This document shows positions 47,101 to 58,443 of a DNA stretch of 64,000 nt, piece by piece (within the stretch, counting starts at the first letter, position 1; each line of letters starts with the position of its first letter). The position numbers were made by a program, and so were the translations under genes. The notes under the pieces are model-generated. The model was not told the DNA's origin. It was given only the letters and a program-made list of their open reading frames with translations, and ran no database searches. The stretch comes from Nageia nagi (taxonomy: Eukaryota > Pinophyta), in contig JBITNC010000001.1 in the NCBI GenBank assembly GCA_050084985.1, forward strand, positions 91,016,001 to 91,080,000. Reading direction: 5' to 3'.

Positions 47101-48542
47101 TAGCTATAGGAATAATGTTATAAATCCAAGGAGAATAGTCAATGGGAACAATGAAACTAGTGGCAAGATATTTTTCAATTTCCTTTTTAATGGTAAGAGC
47201 TACCCTAGGATGTATTTTTCAAGATTTTTACTAAATAGGTTTAATATTTTTATTAACAAATAGGCTAAGTGACAAAATCAAGATCAAGGCTAGGCATATT
47301 AGAATAAAACCAAGCAAAGACATCCAAAAACTCTTTTAATAGTAGATAATACCTTTCTTATTCTTCCAAGGTCAATCAAGCTCTATTTTGATCAACTATG
47401 GGTCCTCTTGGGTACCAATGTTTACTTCTACTATTTCCTCATTAAGGCATGACATTTCATCACTGAGTTGGGGATGCATAGGAAATGCTCCCAATCTTGC
47501 ATCCAAACTCAGTTGTAAGAAACATAGATAAAGAAGCGAAGGTGTTAGGATACTTGTGATGTCACTCCATTTATGAAAGGGGAGTCAGAAACAAACACAA
47601 AAAGAAGCCTATACCTACGATTGAATCAGTAAAAAAATGCATGAAAGCAAAGAGATAAGGTAAGGATTTAACCTATAATGTTTACATCATTTATGTAGAC
47701 CTCCTCACCAAAATAAGCTTGACATCATAAGAACCATGTTGCGAGCCTCTTTTCATTGGAATTGGAAAACTCACTTTGTGCCTCTAACTTCTCTAAGATG
47801 GCATCATTAGTCTAAAAAATGTCCACTTGAACTAGATCCATAGGGGGTAATAATGGATCTACATAATATGCTTGTAATTCCTTTGTAGGATAATCCATCA
47901 TGGTGCAATGAAACCACTCATCCATAATGTCTTTGGTGCAACCCTAACTATTGCTATCAACTATCTGACTAACTAAGGGTGGTGGTATGCTAGATGTGGA
48001 AGCATCAAATCTAGTCTTGTTTTTTTTCTTATGTTGACCTTCATTTGAGATAGGATCTATGATACCCTACTCATGCTTACCTAATCCTTTTCCACCATAT
48101 TGATATTTTTGTATATAATGCTCAACAAAAGAGAATTAAGATTATTGAAATGCAAACTTACCTTATCAAATGGAATTTAAGACATGGGTGTCATAATATC
48201 CATTATAAATGCACCTTTTTCATCATTTTCATGACACAAGGCCTGAGCATCTTTAATAGGGTCAATGTCTTCCTTAGGAATGGAGTGATGATGCTCAGTT
48301 TCATCCTCATTCGAGTGATGATTCTGGGTATAAGGCATAAAGAGTAGTCATACAAGGTCTCTAAAGTTCTTCCAAATGTTGATATTTAGGATTTTGTATG
48401 TCCCCATGCTTAACTCTCATGGATTGATGTTTGTTACAAGTGTTATATGGATCCTTTCATCTTCAACCAAGTCATGAGGTATCCAAAACCTTTTAGCTGC
48501 TTGACACACATCTATGGGATTGCCCTCTACATGAGTAGTTAC

Positions 48543-48890
48543 CTATTTTACCTTATTCATAAACTTGATTAAATAATGTAAGGTAGAAGTGAAAGCCCTA
48601 ATCTTATGAATCCATGACCTTCCAAGAAAAATGTTATATGGAAAATTGATTTGAAAAAAATAAACATTTTGATCAATAGATTTACCACCTACTTCAATAG
48701 CCATGGTGACATAACCAATGTATTCCCTTTGAGTATTGTCAAACCCTTTGATGCTCATTATTTTTCATTTAATTTTTCCATAAATAGAAGGAAAATACTT
48801 TTGCAACAAATCAACAAAACAAATATTGACATTGGATCTAGTATCAATTAATACTTTTTTAATAGGAATACCATATATATTAACATGGAT
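48543..48890 (-). pseudogene. Retropepsin-like protease of element 3
   Basis: Near 48860-48810 the frame reads IPIKKVLIDTRSNVNICF: a retropepsin active site in which Asp-Thr-Gly has become Asp-Thr-Arg. The 48758-48543 piece reads MSIKGFDNTQREYIGYVTMA, VGGKSIDQNVYFFQI and YNIFLGRSWIHKIRAFTSTL, the well-conserved LLGRPWIH end of the domain. It would cleave the element's polyprotein; the altered active site and an intervening stop make it inactive. Confidence 0.85.
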
Positions 48891-48898
48891 ATACAAGC

Positions 48899-50342
48899 CT
48901 AAATTTTTTTAATGATATCTTCACTAGGAAATTCATTATCTTGAAAAGAAATCAAGTTAAATACTAAATTAGTATCAAGATTTATGACTAACTCAATAAA
49001 TTTAGCAACAAGAATATTTGTATCAATTTCAATTTTCTTAAGTGCATCAAATAAAGCATTTCTATGATCAATTGATAATTGCAAGAGTTCAAAAGTACTT
49101 ATCTTGGCATGTGTTACCTTTAATTTCCCAAGCAAGTGTTGCAGACCAGAATTGCAAGGGGTCTCTATTTTTTCTATAGTGGTGGGGTGGATGTTCCCTC
49201 AAGGTCTTTCTCTCCTAATGATGTTGCATAGTTCTTTGCTAAAAATGATATTGACTAAAAGTTGTTAGGTTTCTTCTAAATAAACTACACAGGTCTCATA
49301 TTTGATTTTTCCATCATCTAACAGTTTTTGCAACTATTTTCATAAAACTATGTAAGAATTTATCTTATGAATTTTAACCTTGTGAAAATCACAAAATTCT
49401 GCTTCATTGTACCAACTAGGTTTATCATCATGAGGGCCTAGTTTTGATTTAGGATTAGGTTAGATAAGTTCCTTTTGTAGGAAATCCTTATACATCATAT
49501 CAAGAGTTAGAGGTAACCTAGTGTTCTTCTTGAATTATTTCTTGGCTTCACTCTTTTGTATTTCTTTGTATGGTGGCTCTTCTATGGCATGGACCTCTTT
49601 CTTCTAATATCTAGATCCTTTTGACTCTTTATTAGGGTTTCCATATTTCATGTCCCTAATATAATCTAAACACCTATCTTTCTATGTAAGTTTGTTAACA
49701 ATCTCTATGAATGGAAGGATCATATAGTCTAGGGCTTGAAATCTCAGTTTAGGGTTTATGTTGTGGAAAAATATGGATATGACATGGGTTTTGAACAAGG
49801 GTTTAGGTATCATGCTCCAAATATTTTGAAATCATTGGGAAAATTTATCAAATCTTTCATTTGGATCTAGTATAGTACTAACTAGATCTAAAACTATCAT
49901 TTTTCTAGGAGCATGATATTTGAAATGGATATAAAATTTTTAAATGATTTGTACATAACAATTAATTGATTTAGCAGGTAAAGAGAAGTACCAATTGAGT
50001 GCATCACCTCAAAATGTAGTAGGTAGATATTTAGCCATGAGATTTTCATTAAATCTAAATTTGAATTTGAATTTCATTTCAAAAGCCTTGATATGATCCC
50101 TCACCATTATATGTATCAAAAATATGTTCTACTTGCAGATCTAAAGCCCTTATGTTATGGATCTTATCGCATAATGGATTTGAATCTCTTGACATAGGCA
50201 AAATGATACCAACAAATGGATGTTTGCCCCTAATGTTAGAGGCATAACTTTGCTTTTCATTTTCGTAAATCATATTCTTAAGATTAGCTTTAGTGGCCTC
50301 ATCAAAGCTATTAACCATTGCAAGAAAATCAATTGGTTTCAT
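48899..50342 (-). pseudogene. gag: gag of element 3
   Basis: The start at 50342, about 100 bp after the primer site, gives MKPIDFLAMVNSFDEATKAN and a frame open to 50079. Weak capsid traces follow with many stops around 49800-50000. The 49135-48899 piece reads LGKLKVTHAKISTFELLQLS, the block that precedes protease in this gypsy group. A role as particle structural protein is inferred from position; the capsid is too decayed for firm domain limits. Confidence 0.65.
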
Positions 50343-50430
50343 TTATAAAATACTTGATAAATTAATATTAGTTCTATCCAAAACCCTAGGGTTTTGGTGT
50401 AACAAGTAAAGGATAATGTGATGTATTGAA

Positions 50431-50448
50431 AATAATTTGGGTTCACCA
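50431..50448 (-). other. Primer binding site of element 3
   Basis: Minus strand TGGTGAACCCAAATTATT, three bases after the 5' LTR end. TGG fits the tRNA CCA tail. It differs from the primer sites at 4363 and 33422, so element 3 uses another tRNA. Confidence 0.6.
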
Positions 50449-50451
50449 ATT

Positions 50452-51186
50452 TGTTATAACCAAAAAATAATAAAAATATATTAAATTAGGATTATTTAAA
50501 GTATATTCAATTTACCAATTTGACCATGAAATTATAGAAAAATAATGATATAAGTGATTACAATGATCTATTTGACCTTAACCTATCAAAATTGGAGAAT
50601 AAAATATATAAACATGTACTTTAACTATGATGATGATCAAAGGTGATATCAAAAAAAAGGGGACAAACAATGAGGTTCTCTACATAATGGAGCCCAAAAT
50701 CCATCCTTAACCTAATGATAGCACTAGGAACCCAGCAACGGTGCTCAACTACCTTTCCAATTTAGCCTCACCCTTTGCTCGATGTCATTGGTTGACCTTT
50801 GATCCATAGAATATCACTCATAGATGAGTAAATGGTATCAGGAATGTATGGATCAGAGTATAATAATTTCAATAATTGATAGGTGGTGTTAAGAAACATT
50901 AGTTAATAATTACACAAGTAATTGTCACCTATCAAGGATTCAGGATTATGCAAGATCACATCATATCTATGACCATGCACACCATTCTACCTTTATAGGT
51001 AATAGGTATAGTACCAAGGCTCCTCCTTAGGCTAGTTGTGATTTCAACCAACTTATTACCATAAAATATAAAGGTAGATGAGAGTGAAAATTAATAAAGG
51101 TAATTATTTAATAAATTAAATAAATCATTTCAAATAAATAAAAAGGGAATTTTAATTAAATCAAAATTCTTTTTTAGGTGTTTACA
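50452..51186 (-). repeat. 5' LTR of element 3
   Basis: 735 bp, minus-strand start TGTAAACACCT at 51186 and end at 50452. Its right flank CTATT (51187-51191) repeats the left flank of the partner LTR. Both copies carry the inner run ATTGATAGGTGGTGTTAAGAA. Confidence 0.92.
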
Positions 51187-51191
51187 CTATT

Positions 51192-53000
51192 AATGAAAAT
51201 ATTATTCTCTTATAGGTTGAAATAAGTGAAATCCATACTCTTGGTAGGGATCTATCCCCCCACATGTCATAATTTGTATCTATAATGCAAACCAAAGTTG
51301 ATACAGTTAGATCCTTGGATCAAGGTATTGATCATTACCATACATCAAGAGATGAGGCAAGATGGTTTTATTCATATGTTCTCTCCTATAAGGAGGTTAA
51401 TGACCTATAAATTTTAAAAAAAAAAATAGTATCTGAGTATTTTATTAATTCTAAAATTGGGCAACCAATCATACCTACTAAATAAAGAATTAGAATTAGG
51501 TGTTGTACCCATCTAGAGATAGCCTATCATTTTTAGGATCAATGGTGGATGGTATTTAATCAGGCACCACATGGAAATGGAAATGATATCCCATTGTATT
51601 TTTTGAAAAAATTGCATGTGAAGTTTTTATTGCATAAAAAACCTAATTACTTTGATATAAGTCCATCTCAAGGTATTGGCTTTGGTTTTCCTCAAGACAG
51701 GTCAAGGGCATGAGTAGATCTGAATCAATCTGTGCATGTTCCACCTCTCATTCCTTATACTAATTTTATTGTTCCTAATACTATTTTTCATTATGTAGTG
51801 GTATCAGCAATAGGGTGTTGAGTTAGCTATCATGCACTCACTTAACAAGATGCCAATGTTGTAGTTGAGTTCAATGAGTGACATTATGTAGGATATGATG
51901 GAGATGGATCTAGTAGCTCGTAAATGATGATACCTCATATGTGCCATCATTACCACTAGATATATTTTGGGCCCACTCCAAATGTAATTACAGTAGATTA
52001 TGATGAGACTTTTATGCAAATGCTACTTGTTGGTGATCCTCCTAGTATACATGTAGATTTAAGTGTGTTTAATGTACATATATTTTTAATTTAGTAAGAA
52101 TTTTATATAATTTATTAAATTTTTTAATATATTTATATTTTTTTGGCATAGAGGATGGGCTTTACATCATTAGGTAGATATGATCAAGGTTATATAATAT
52201 CCACTCTAAGACAACATCAAACACCTTACGATGTAATCAAATTTACCAAGTTCAAATTGTAATATTCCAAATCACTTTTTATGTGTACACATGTTAAAAA
52301 TATTTTTGTTATTACAAGGAAGTCATGGGACATCCACTTTTGATTGACCATAGGGTGTGTTGAGTACTTCTCTTATGTCAACCATTTAGGATTTGCCACC
52401 CATTGTATATCTTTTTAGAAATTATACTAAATTTATACTTTGATTTTTTACTATCTAACCTATAAATTATATATATGTTTGCAGGTTGATACCATCATTA
52501 AGATGGATCTAGCATACCCATGAGAAATAGTTTCTCCCATAATCATCTTCAACATTTCAATTCATTTTTTTAAATAAATAATATACATACATGCATTTTG
52601 TTTGATTATTTATTTGATCTACATAAATAATATAATTTTATGTTTATGCTTCATTTGATCTTGTAGGATGTAGTTGATCATACCTTTTATGTTAATACGA
52701 TGGGTACACCACATGTGCAATAGGATTCAGTGGCTTATCAATGAGAAAATGAGCATCATGATGTGGTAATTTATGCTTTTTTATAAAGAGTACATAGATT
52801 ACAAAATTTAAATTAATGATTAAATAAAATTAAAATATGATTTTATATTTCTTTATCTTGTACAACATGAGTATATAGTATCACCTTTATCACATGAAAC
52901 TAAAAGGAGGATTTATTATGACATAGCTAGATCTAGTTAGATGGATGGATTTAGATATTGTATTTTTTATGACTTAGGCATTGTATTTTTTTATAACTTG
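51192..53000 (+). pseudogene. Unidentified decayed gene-like stretch right of element 3
   Basis: Interrupted plus-strand frames read as protein for some distance: VEISEIHTLGRDLSPHMS (51216), VDTVRSLDQGIDHYHTSRDE then ARWFYSYVLSYKEVNDL (to about 51405), WWMVFNQAPHGNGNDIPLYF (about 51545-51605), FDISPSQGIGFGFPQ (about 51650) and MGFTSLGRYDQGYIISTLRQ (about 52155-52215). I do not recognise a family. Before element 3 inserted, this lay next to the proline-rich ORF at 29925. It might be a transposon accessory gene or a decayed host gene. Confidence that it once coded is modest. Confidence 0.3.
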
Positions 53001-54260
53001 GACTATGTATTGTTATACATGGACTATGTATTTTTTTATATATGCATGTGATGCCTTAGACTATTCTTATGGAATATGTTATTATGGATATTCTTGTATA
53101 TATATGAATATTCTTATGGATATTTTTATTATTATAGATACTACATGTTGATGATGTTATTGGATGGATGTCAATGATTATGATATTTTCACACGCGTAT
53201 AAAAATGAACATTCAAATGAACTAGACATATATAATCATGAAAGATGTACAATCACATTTAAGCATGTGTTTCACTTAATCCAAAAGATGTTAGTAATTG
53301 TTAGTAATTGGTAGTTCCTATAGCCTAGCTAACAATAATAGTTTAACAATAATAAATTATTAGTAATTGAATTATAATAAATAAAATATAAAATCTAAAC
53401 AAATAAAGTTTGATATCAAAATAAGATGTTGATTTAAATATTATGTTGGCTTAAACTTTGCTTGAAAAAATTAATATTTAATTTAAACATAATATATAAT
53501 TATGTACAATGATCACATAAGAACAAGAGGAAGAGCGAGAGTGAGAATAATCATATATAATTATATAATAAAAAAATATGTAATCACATAATCCAAAATA
53601 TGTAAACCCATAAGCATGTAATCATGTATAATCCAAAAGATATTAATCATTAGAATAATAGCATGCTTTAGATGATTTCTTAAAGAGGCTATAGTCATAT
53701 CTACCAAAGGTTAGAATATCTATGATACAATTATGTCACATAATTAAAATTTGGTTTATCTTTTATCTCAATTATAGGTAATGGTCCCAATTTTAGGAAT
53801 AAAAATTTTATGAAGCTTTGTAAAAAAATTCTTAGAAAACTTTAACAATCCCTTACTATCTACAAGATGATAAATAAGTAGAATCTTCAAATAATTAACA
53901 AGATATTGAATAAAAATTATTATTATTAGATATATTATAAAAGATATATCCAATAATATAAGCTTATATGATATAAGTTAGAATGGCTATAGGACCTATA
54001 CATTTCTCTTTTATTGATAGGAGTAAAATATAAGTCTTACATGTGGAATTACAATTCTCATAACTTAGAATTAAGGTCCATAAATATTAAGATTTATAAA
54101 GTTATTTTACATGATGGTAAAGAAGTAAGACTTTAGTAATTAAATTTTTTTATTAAAAATATATATAACAAAATACTTATAAAATTTGGCATCATAAGAG
54201 GTTATAAATGATATATAAGAATATTCATCTTTAGATATCCATGTTAAAAAAAAATATTAA
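53001..54260. other. No gene seen
   Basis: Very AT-rich sequence with TATG/ATAT-rich words near 53000-53140. No domain, LTR or repeat array recognised. Confidence 0.5.
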
Positions 54261-54266
54261 AATTTA

Positions 54267-54339
54267 TATAATTTATGGTAATCGAACCCATGACCAAGTG
54301 GTTAAAAGCCATATGCTTTACTAATTAAGCTAAGATAGT
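54267..54339 (-). pseudogene. tRNA-Lys(UUU)-like pseudogene or SINE head
   Basis: On minus TAGCTTAATTAGTAAAGC (54332-54315) matches the box A/D-arm of tRNA-Lys, the loop CTTTTAA (54308-54302) has anticodon UUU, and CATGGGTTCGATTACCATA (54292-54274) is a T arm with box B and a mostly paired stem. The acceptor stem does not pair, so it is not a working tRNA. It may be a tRNA-derived SINE head or a transferred/decayed tRNA gene. Confidence 0.65.
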
Positions 54340-54340
54340 T

Positions 54341-54511
54341 AAGGGGAAGGGGAAGGGGAAGGGGAAGGGAAGGGGAAAGGGGAGAAGGGGATGGGGATAA
54401 GGTGATGGGAAGGGGATAAGGGCAAGGGGAAGGGTAGAAGGGGAGAGGAGGGGAAGAAGGGGAAGGGGAGGGGAAGAAGGGGAGGGGAAGGGGGAAGAGG
54501 AAGGGGAAGGG
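54341..54511 (+). repeat. GGGGAA-type purine microsatellite
   Basis: About 170 bp built from GGGGAA, GGGAAG and GGGGAGAA units, almost without pyrimidines on the plus strand. Perfect GGGGAA hexamers lie at the left end. It starts next to the tRNA-like sequence. Such a tract could form triplex or G-rich structures; nothing shows that it does. Confidence 0.95.
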
Positions 54512-54537
54512 TATTATGGATTACAAATTATGGATTA

Positions 54538-54598
54538 TGGGTTAGGGGTTAGGTATTATGGGTTAGGGATTAGGGGTTAGGGGTTAGGGATTAGGGTT
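54538..54598 (+). repeat. Telomere-like degenerate TTAGGGG heptamer array
   Basis: Reads as repeated GGGTTAG/GGATTAG heptamers, about eight copies with some variants (GTATTAT). The usual plant telomere unit is TTTAGGG, so the register differs by one base from canonical. It may be a decayed interstitial telomeric repeat or an expansion from the neighbouring G-rich tract. Confidence 0.75.
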
Positions 54599-54799
54599 CT
54601 ACATCCTTTTTATTCTTTTTAGGTGCAATTTAAAATCATGTATATATATTTTGCAAACAAATTTTAATTCAATAAAGTATCCATTTTCAAACTAAGATAC
54701 AACTTTCTTATGACTAAATAAATAAGAATATTAAGTTATAAACTTACCTATATTTTTTAATTTTTTCTACCATGTGCATCTTATCTTTTTTGTAATACA

Positions 54800-57560
54800 T
54801 TCATAATTATCTCATGTTCTTCCATCAAAATATTCCATAACACTTTATTTTAAATTATCCCTTTAAATCTATTAATTTTTATATTTGTTGCTAGTAACAA
54901 ATGTGAGTAGTGTATAATCTTCTTATGTGTTTTATAATCTTCGTATGTGAGAAAATCATTATTTATTTTAAGATATGTTCATATCCATATACCAACAACC
55001 ACTACAAAACCTATTGGATACTCAAATCCATCATCATCAACTTTAGTATAAGTTAACATATATTTTGTTTTAACACATTGTGCTAACAAATACTTTGTTC
55101 CCTCTTCATTACCCTCAGGTGCCACAAACATCATACACATATTTTGTGGTAAAATTATATATCAATAAAGTATGATATATAAAAATATCATATATATAAA
55201 TGTGCATTCATATAAATAAATTTAATTTAAAATGAATTAAATTACCTTCTTGTACAAGATTTGGAACACAATCATAGTTATTTGATGTAAATAATTGATT
55301 ATCATTTTCAATTATTATTTCTTATTGATCATGTACTTATGTATGTGTTAAAGATATTTGTTTCCATTCTTTGACCCATTCTTTATTTATACATATTTCC
55401 TAATCACCTGTAATACAAAACTAATAAAAGCATGTAAAGCTTCCTTATCCATGTAGTCCATGTGCTTGCATTTGAACTCTTAAATGAATACCACTTTGTT
55501 GATCCACTGATTATCTCATAATCATGATTATTCATAATATTCTTTTCTTTAATGTCTATCTAAAAGAATCATCAAATTATAGAATAGAGTTTTCACTTTT
55601 TCATGTAGATAATTTTCTATTACACCAATCCATAATTACATGTGCATATTTAAATTTTACTACATATTTAAATTTTAGTTTCTCTCTAGCATAAGCTCTT
55701 TTAACGCATGCATGAACTTCATCATATTCTCTTTTACCATGTCCAACTTCAAAAAAACTTTGCATATGTTAGATATTATTTTCTTTATGAACCATACCTA
55801 GCCAATAAAATATATGTGCATTTTTAAATTATCCCATGCAATTATCTAGCCATATTAAATTTTGTGTCATTTGAATTTTTCTTTCCTTCAAATTATCATA
55901 AAATACCTTAAAATAATATTAAACAAACTCTAATGAGTGTAATAAATTATCACTCATATAGAAATGGTACTCACTCAAAACTTTTCTATTATCTTATGTA
56001 CTATCATATGCATATCAAGATACAATATGAACAAAAATGGCAACTTGTAGTGAATTACACTATTGAGATTGAACTTCTTGTGGTGCAAGAGTTTAATTTT
56101 TTACAAAGTCAACCACTCATAATATAGTTTCAATTGTAAATGTGTTTCTACATAAGGAAAATTGACTATCAAGCCACTAAGCATGTTGGGAGTGTTTCAC
56201 ATATTTTGGTAGAATCTTACCTTAATATCATCCATGAATTATGCATATTAATATTTTTAGTGATCAAATCAAAATGGTTTCTAATTTTTTTCATCCTTTA
56301 AAAAATACTCATCATTATTGAATTTTTTAACATCCACTAATTCTTGTCCAAATTCATGTTCACTAATTTCATGCATACATCCTCCTAACAATGAAAAGTT
56401 CCCATAGCTATTACATTATCCAAAATACAAGTCTTTAAATAAAATAATTTCTCATTAGGAGTTTCTACAAGTAACCTTGCTATAAACTCATTGATATTTT
56501 CAAAAGGCATAGTAATACCAAATTCTTGCATCAAATTGTTAGTATACAAAGTATAATGAATATGTTAAAAAATATCGTAATAATATCTAAATTGCATATG
56601 AGTTTTATAATAGCATGATATTTTTTACTTGTTAATTTTCACATACTAATATTTATATTTTTTTAATGATCTTTGACTAATATTAAATGGTAACATTGAT
56701 TCACCTACACATTTTATATAAAGTTTAATTTGATTCGCATCTAATACATGTTTAACATAAGGATCATAATTTTTGACCCAACTCCTAGTTTCAAAACATC
56801 TCTAGTATAAGATCAAACCTTAGTATTATCATGCTAAAAAAATACTAAAGATTAATTTTTGTTATTCAATTTCATGTTAGATCTTGGGAGTCTACCTCTA
56901 AAACTTCAACATTGATTTATTGGATCACTTTCAATACTTTCTCTTCTCTTTGCAGCTCTTTGTAAAGTTTTATGATTTATTTGTAGAAATCCACTAGTGT
57001 TGCCTATCATTTTTTTACATAAATTCTTTTTATTTACTAAAGTTGATGTTATCGCTCAATGTATCACATTCTTGTCTTTATATTGATGCTTCTTCCTTAT
57101 AAATTAAGTTAATGACACTAGCAATAATGGATATAACTTATTTAAGGAATTCATCTTTCTTCACCCAAACATCAAAAGTTTTTGCTAATTTTTTTATTTT
57201 TTGAATTTTCATTAATTGCAACAAAAGTTGACATTGAAAACCTAATGTTTGTGTAGAGAATAATTCATCATATAATATATTTACATATCTTATTATTCAT
57301 CTCCATGATTTTTTACCAAGGATATTATCTAATCTATTATTTTCAATTTGAAAAAAAAATATTATAAAAAGAATTATTACAACAAGAGTTTTCAATATCA
57401 TTTATTATTTCCATTTTCTCATCATTAGAATTGATATTATTTATATTATCAAATTTTTTAGTTAGAAGATATATCAACCTTTATTTTGATAATCACATTT
57501 TGCATATCATTCAAAGAAGGATCTGAAGGTATACCTAAATTTTATCTATAATCATTGGAA
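54800..57560 (-). pseudogene. Transposase-like protein pseudogene, family not named
   Basis: Minus-strand frames give, in order: GNTSGFLQINHKTLQRAAKR (near 56960), YDPYVKHVLDANQIKLYIKC (near 56730), NNLMQEFGITMPFENINEF and IARLLVETPNEKLFYLKTCI (near 56540-56430), QNLIWLDNCMG-x-FKNAHIFY (near 55860-55810), FFEVGHGKREYDEVHACVKR (near 55760-55700), ISGSTKWYSFKSSNAST (near 55500) and INKEWVKEWKQISL (near 55395). The DNC-x-GQFK and GHGK-x-x-D-x4-VKR pattern is one I know from transposon-derived proteins in plants and animals and looks like part of a DDE-type core. I cannot assign the superfamily. Stops and frameshifts are dense. No terminal inverted repeats were found. Confidence 0.5.
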
Positions 57561-57586
57561 TTGAAGCTTTATTCAATGGTGAATTT

Positions 57587-58440
57587 TGTTGGAATGTGTA
57601 ATACATTATTGTAAGGTCTATTTGTGTAATTCATTTAACACTTAAAGGTATCTTTAGATAACTTAAATATTTATTGAATATGATAATTTAAATTCATTAA
57701 TACTTAAAAGTATCCCTAGATACTTTTTAAGTATTTATGAATAAGATAATGTAACTTATCCTACAGTCCATCTTATGAGCATGCCCCTTGGGTAAAAGGG
57801 TGATGCATATCATGAAATTCTACAATGGTTAAAAGAGTGATCCAAGGGATTATTTTGGCTTGTAAATAGAGGGCCCTTTCCTTGAGATTATCCACCAAAG
57901 TTTATAACAAAGTTATGCTCTAGGATTATTAAGAGAAGTAAAAAAGAGGTCTTATAAGAGACTATTCTTTGAGAATAAGAAGATTTTAGATTAGTGGATG
58001 TGCTCCCATGATTGGAGGAACCACTTTATATTGGTATCATCTTATGTGAATGCTATTTTGAGTTTGTATTCATAATGCCTAAAGAATTTAAAGAGATTTC
58101 ATGTGATCTTGGTAGAATAAAGATTTAGTCACTTAAACTCATTTCCTGCAATTGGTACCTAGAGCTATCCTTAAAGGCTCCTCTTCAACATCATGGAGTT
58201 CATTCTTATTCCTCTTTCATCTTCATTCTTGTAAGGTAAAATCAAATGAAGGTAAAGCCTCTTATTTTTTTCTTGTTGTTAATAACATTCTAGTTTGTGT
58301 CAAGTTGCAATTTTCTTGAAACATTTTTACTTAAGATAACAATATATTGATGTTACACATTATTTTATATACAAATTTTTATTATTAGTTGCAATTTTTT
58401 TGATAAAATTATTTTAAAAGTATCAATATGTTGTTATCAA
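57587..58440 (+). mobile_element. Copia LTR (57587-58150) with start of leader
   Basis: TGTTGGAATGTGTAATACAT to TTTCCTGCA (58150), then TGGTACCTAGAGC at 58153, a degraded Met-tRNA primer site (TGGTATCAGAGC). The LTR resembles those at 37008/45061, including a hairpin made of ATACTTAAAAGTATC and GATACTTTTTAAGTAT near 57700-57740 and a degraded TATA. The leader begins GGCTCCTCTTCAACATCATG, like the nested copia leader, and is lost by about 58440, where another repeat begins. gag and pol are absent, so this is a truncated copy. Confidence 0.85.
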
Positions 58441-58443
58441 ATT

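Larger units (their letters stand above)
30111..51186 (-). mobile_element. Outer Ty3/gypsy retrotransposon with two nested insertions (element 3)
   Basis: Paired LTRs (30111-30845 and 50452-51186), both starting TGTTATAACC on plus, are flanked by a perfect 5-bp target-site duplication CTATT (30106-30110 and 51187-51191). Coding runs right to left: gag from 50342, PR about 48850, RT 47048-46521, RNase H to 45560 and again from 37002, integrase zinc finger about 36500, core to 32110, C-terminus to 31684. RNase H is split by a copia element (37008-45554) and integrase by a gag-only gypsy element (32582-36396). Without these the element is about 8.7 kb. RT and integrase motifs suggest the Athila/Tat clade (inference). 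All genes have stops. Confidence 0.95.

Noticed and set aside
30080-51215. Intron linking the Pro-rich ORF to the downstream frame, interrupted by element 3
   Set aside because: Without element 3 the intron would be about 55 bp, short for plants, and the splice-site match is weak; kept only as a possibility.
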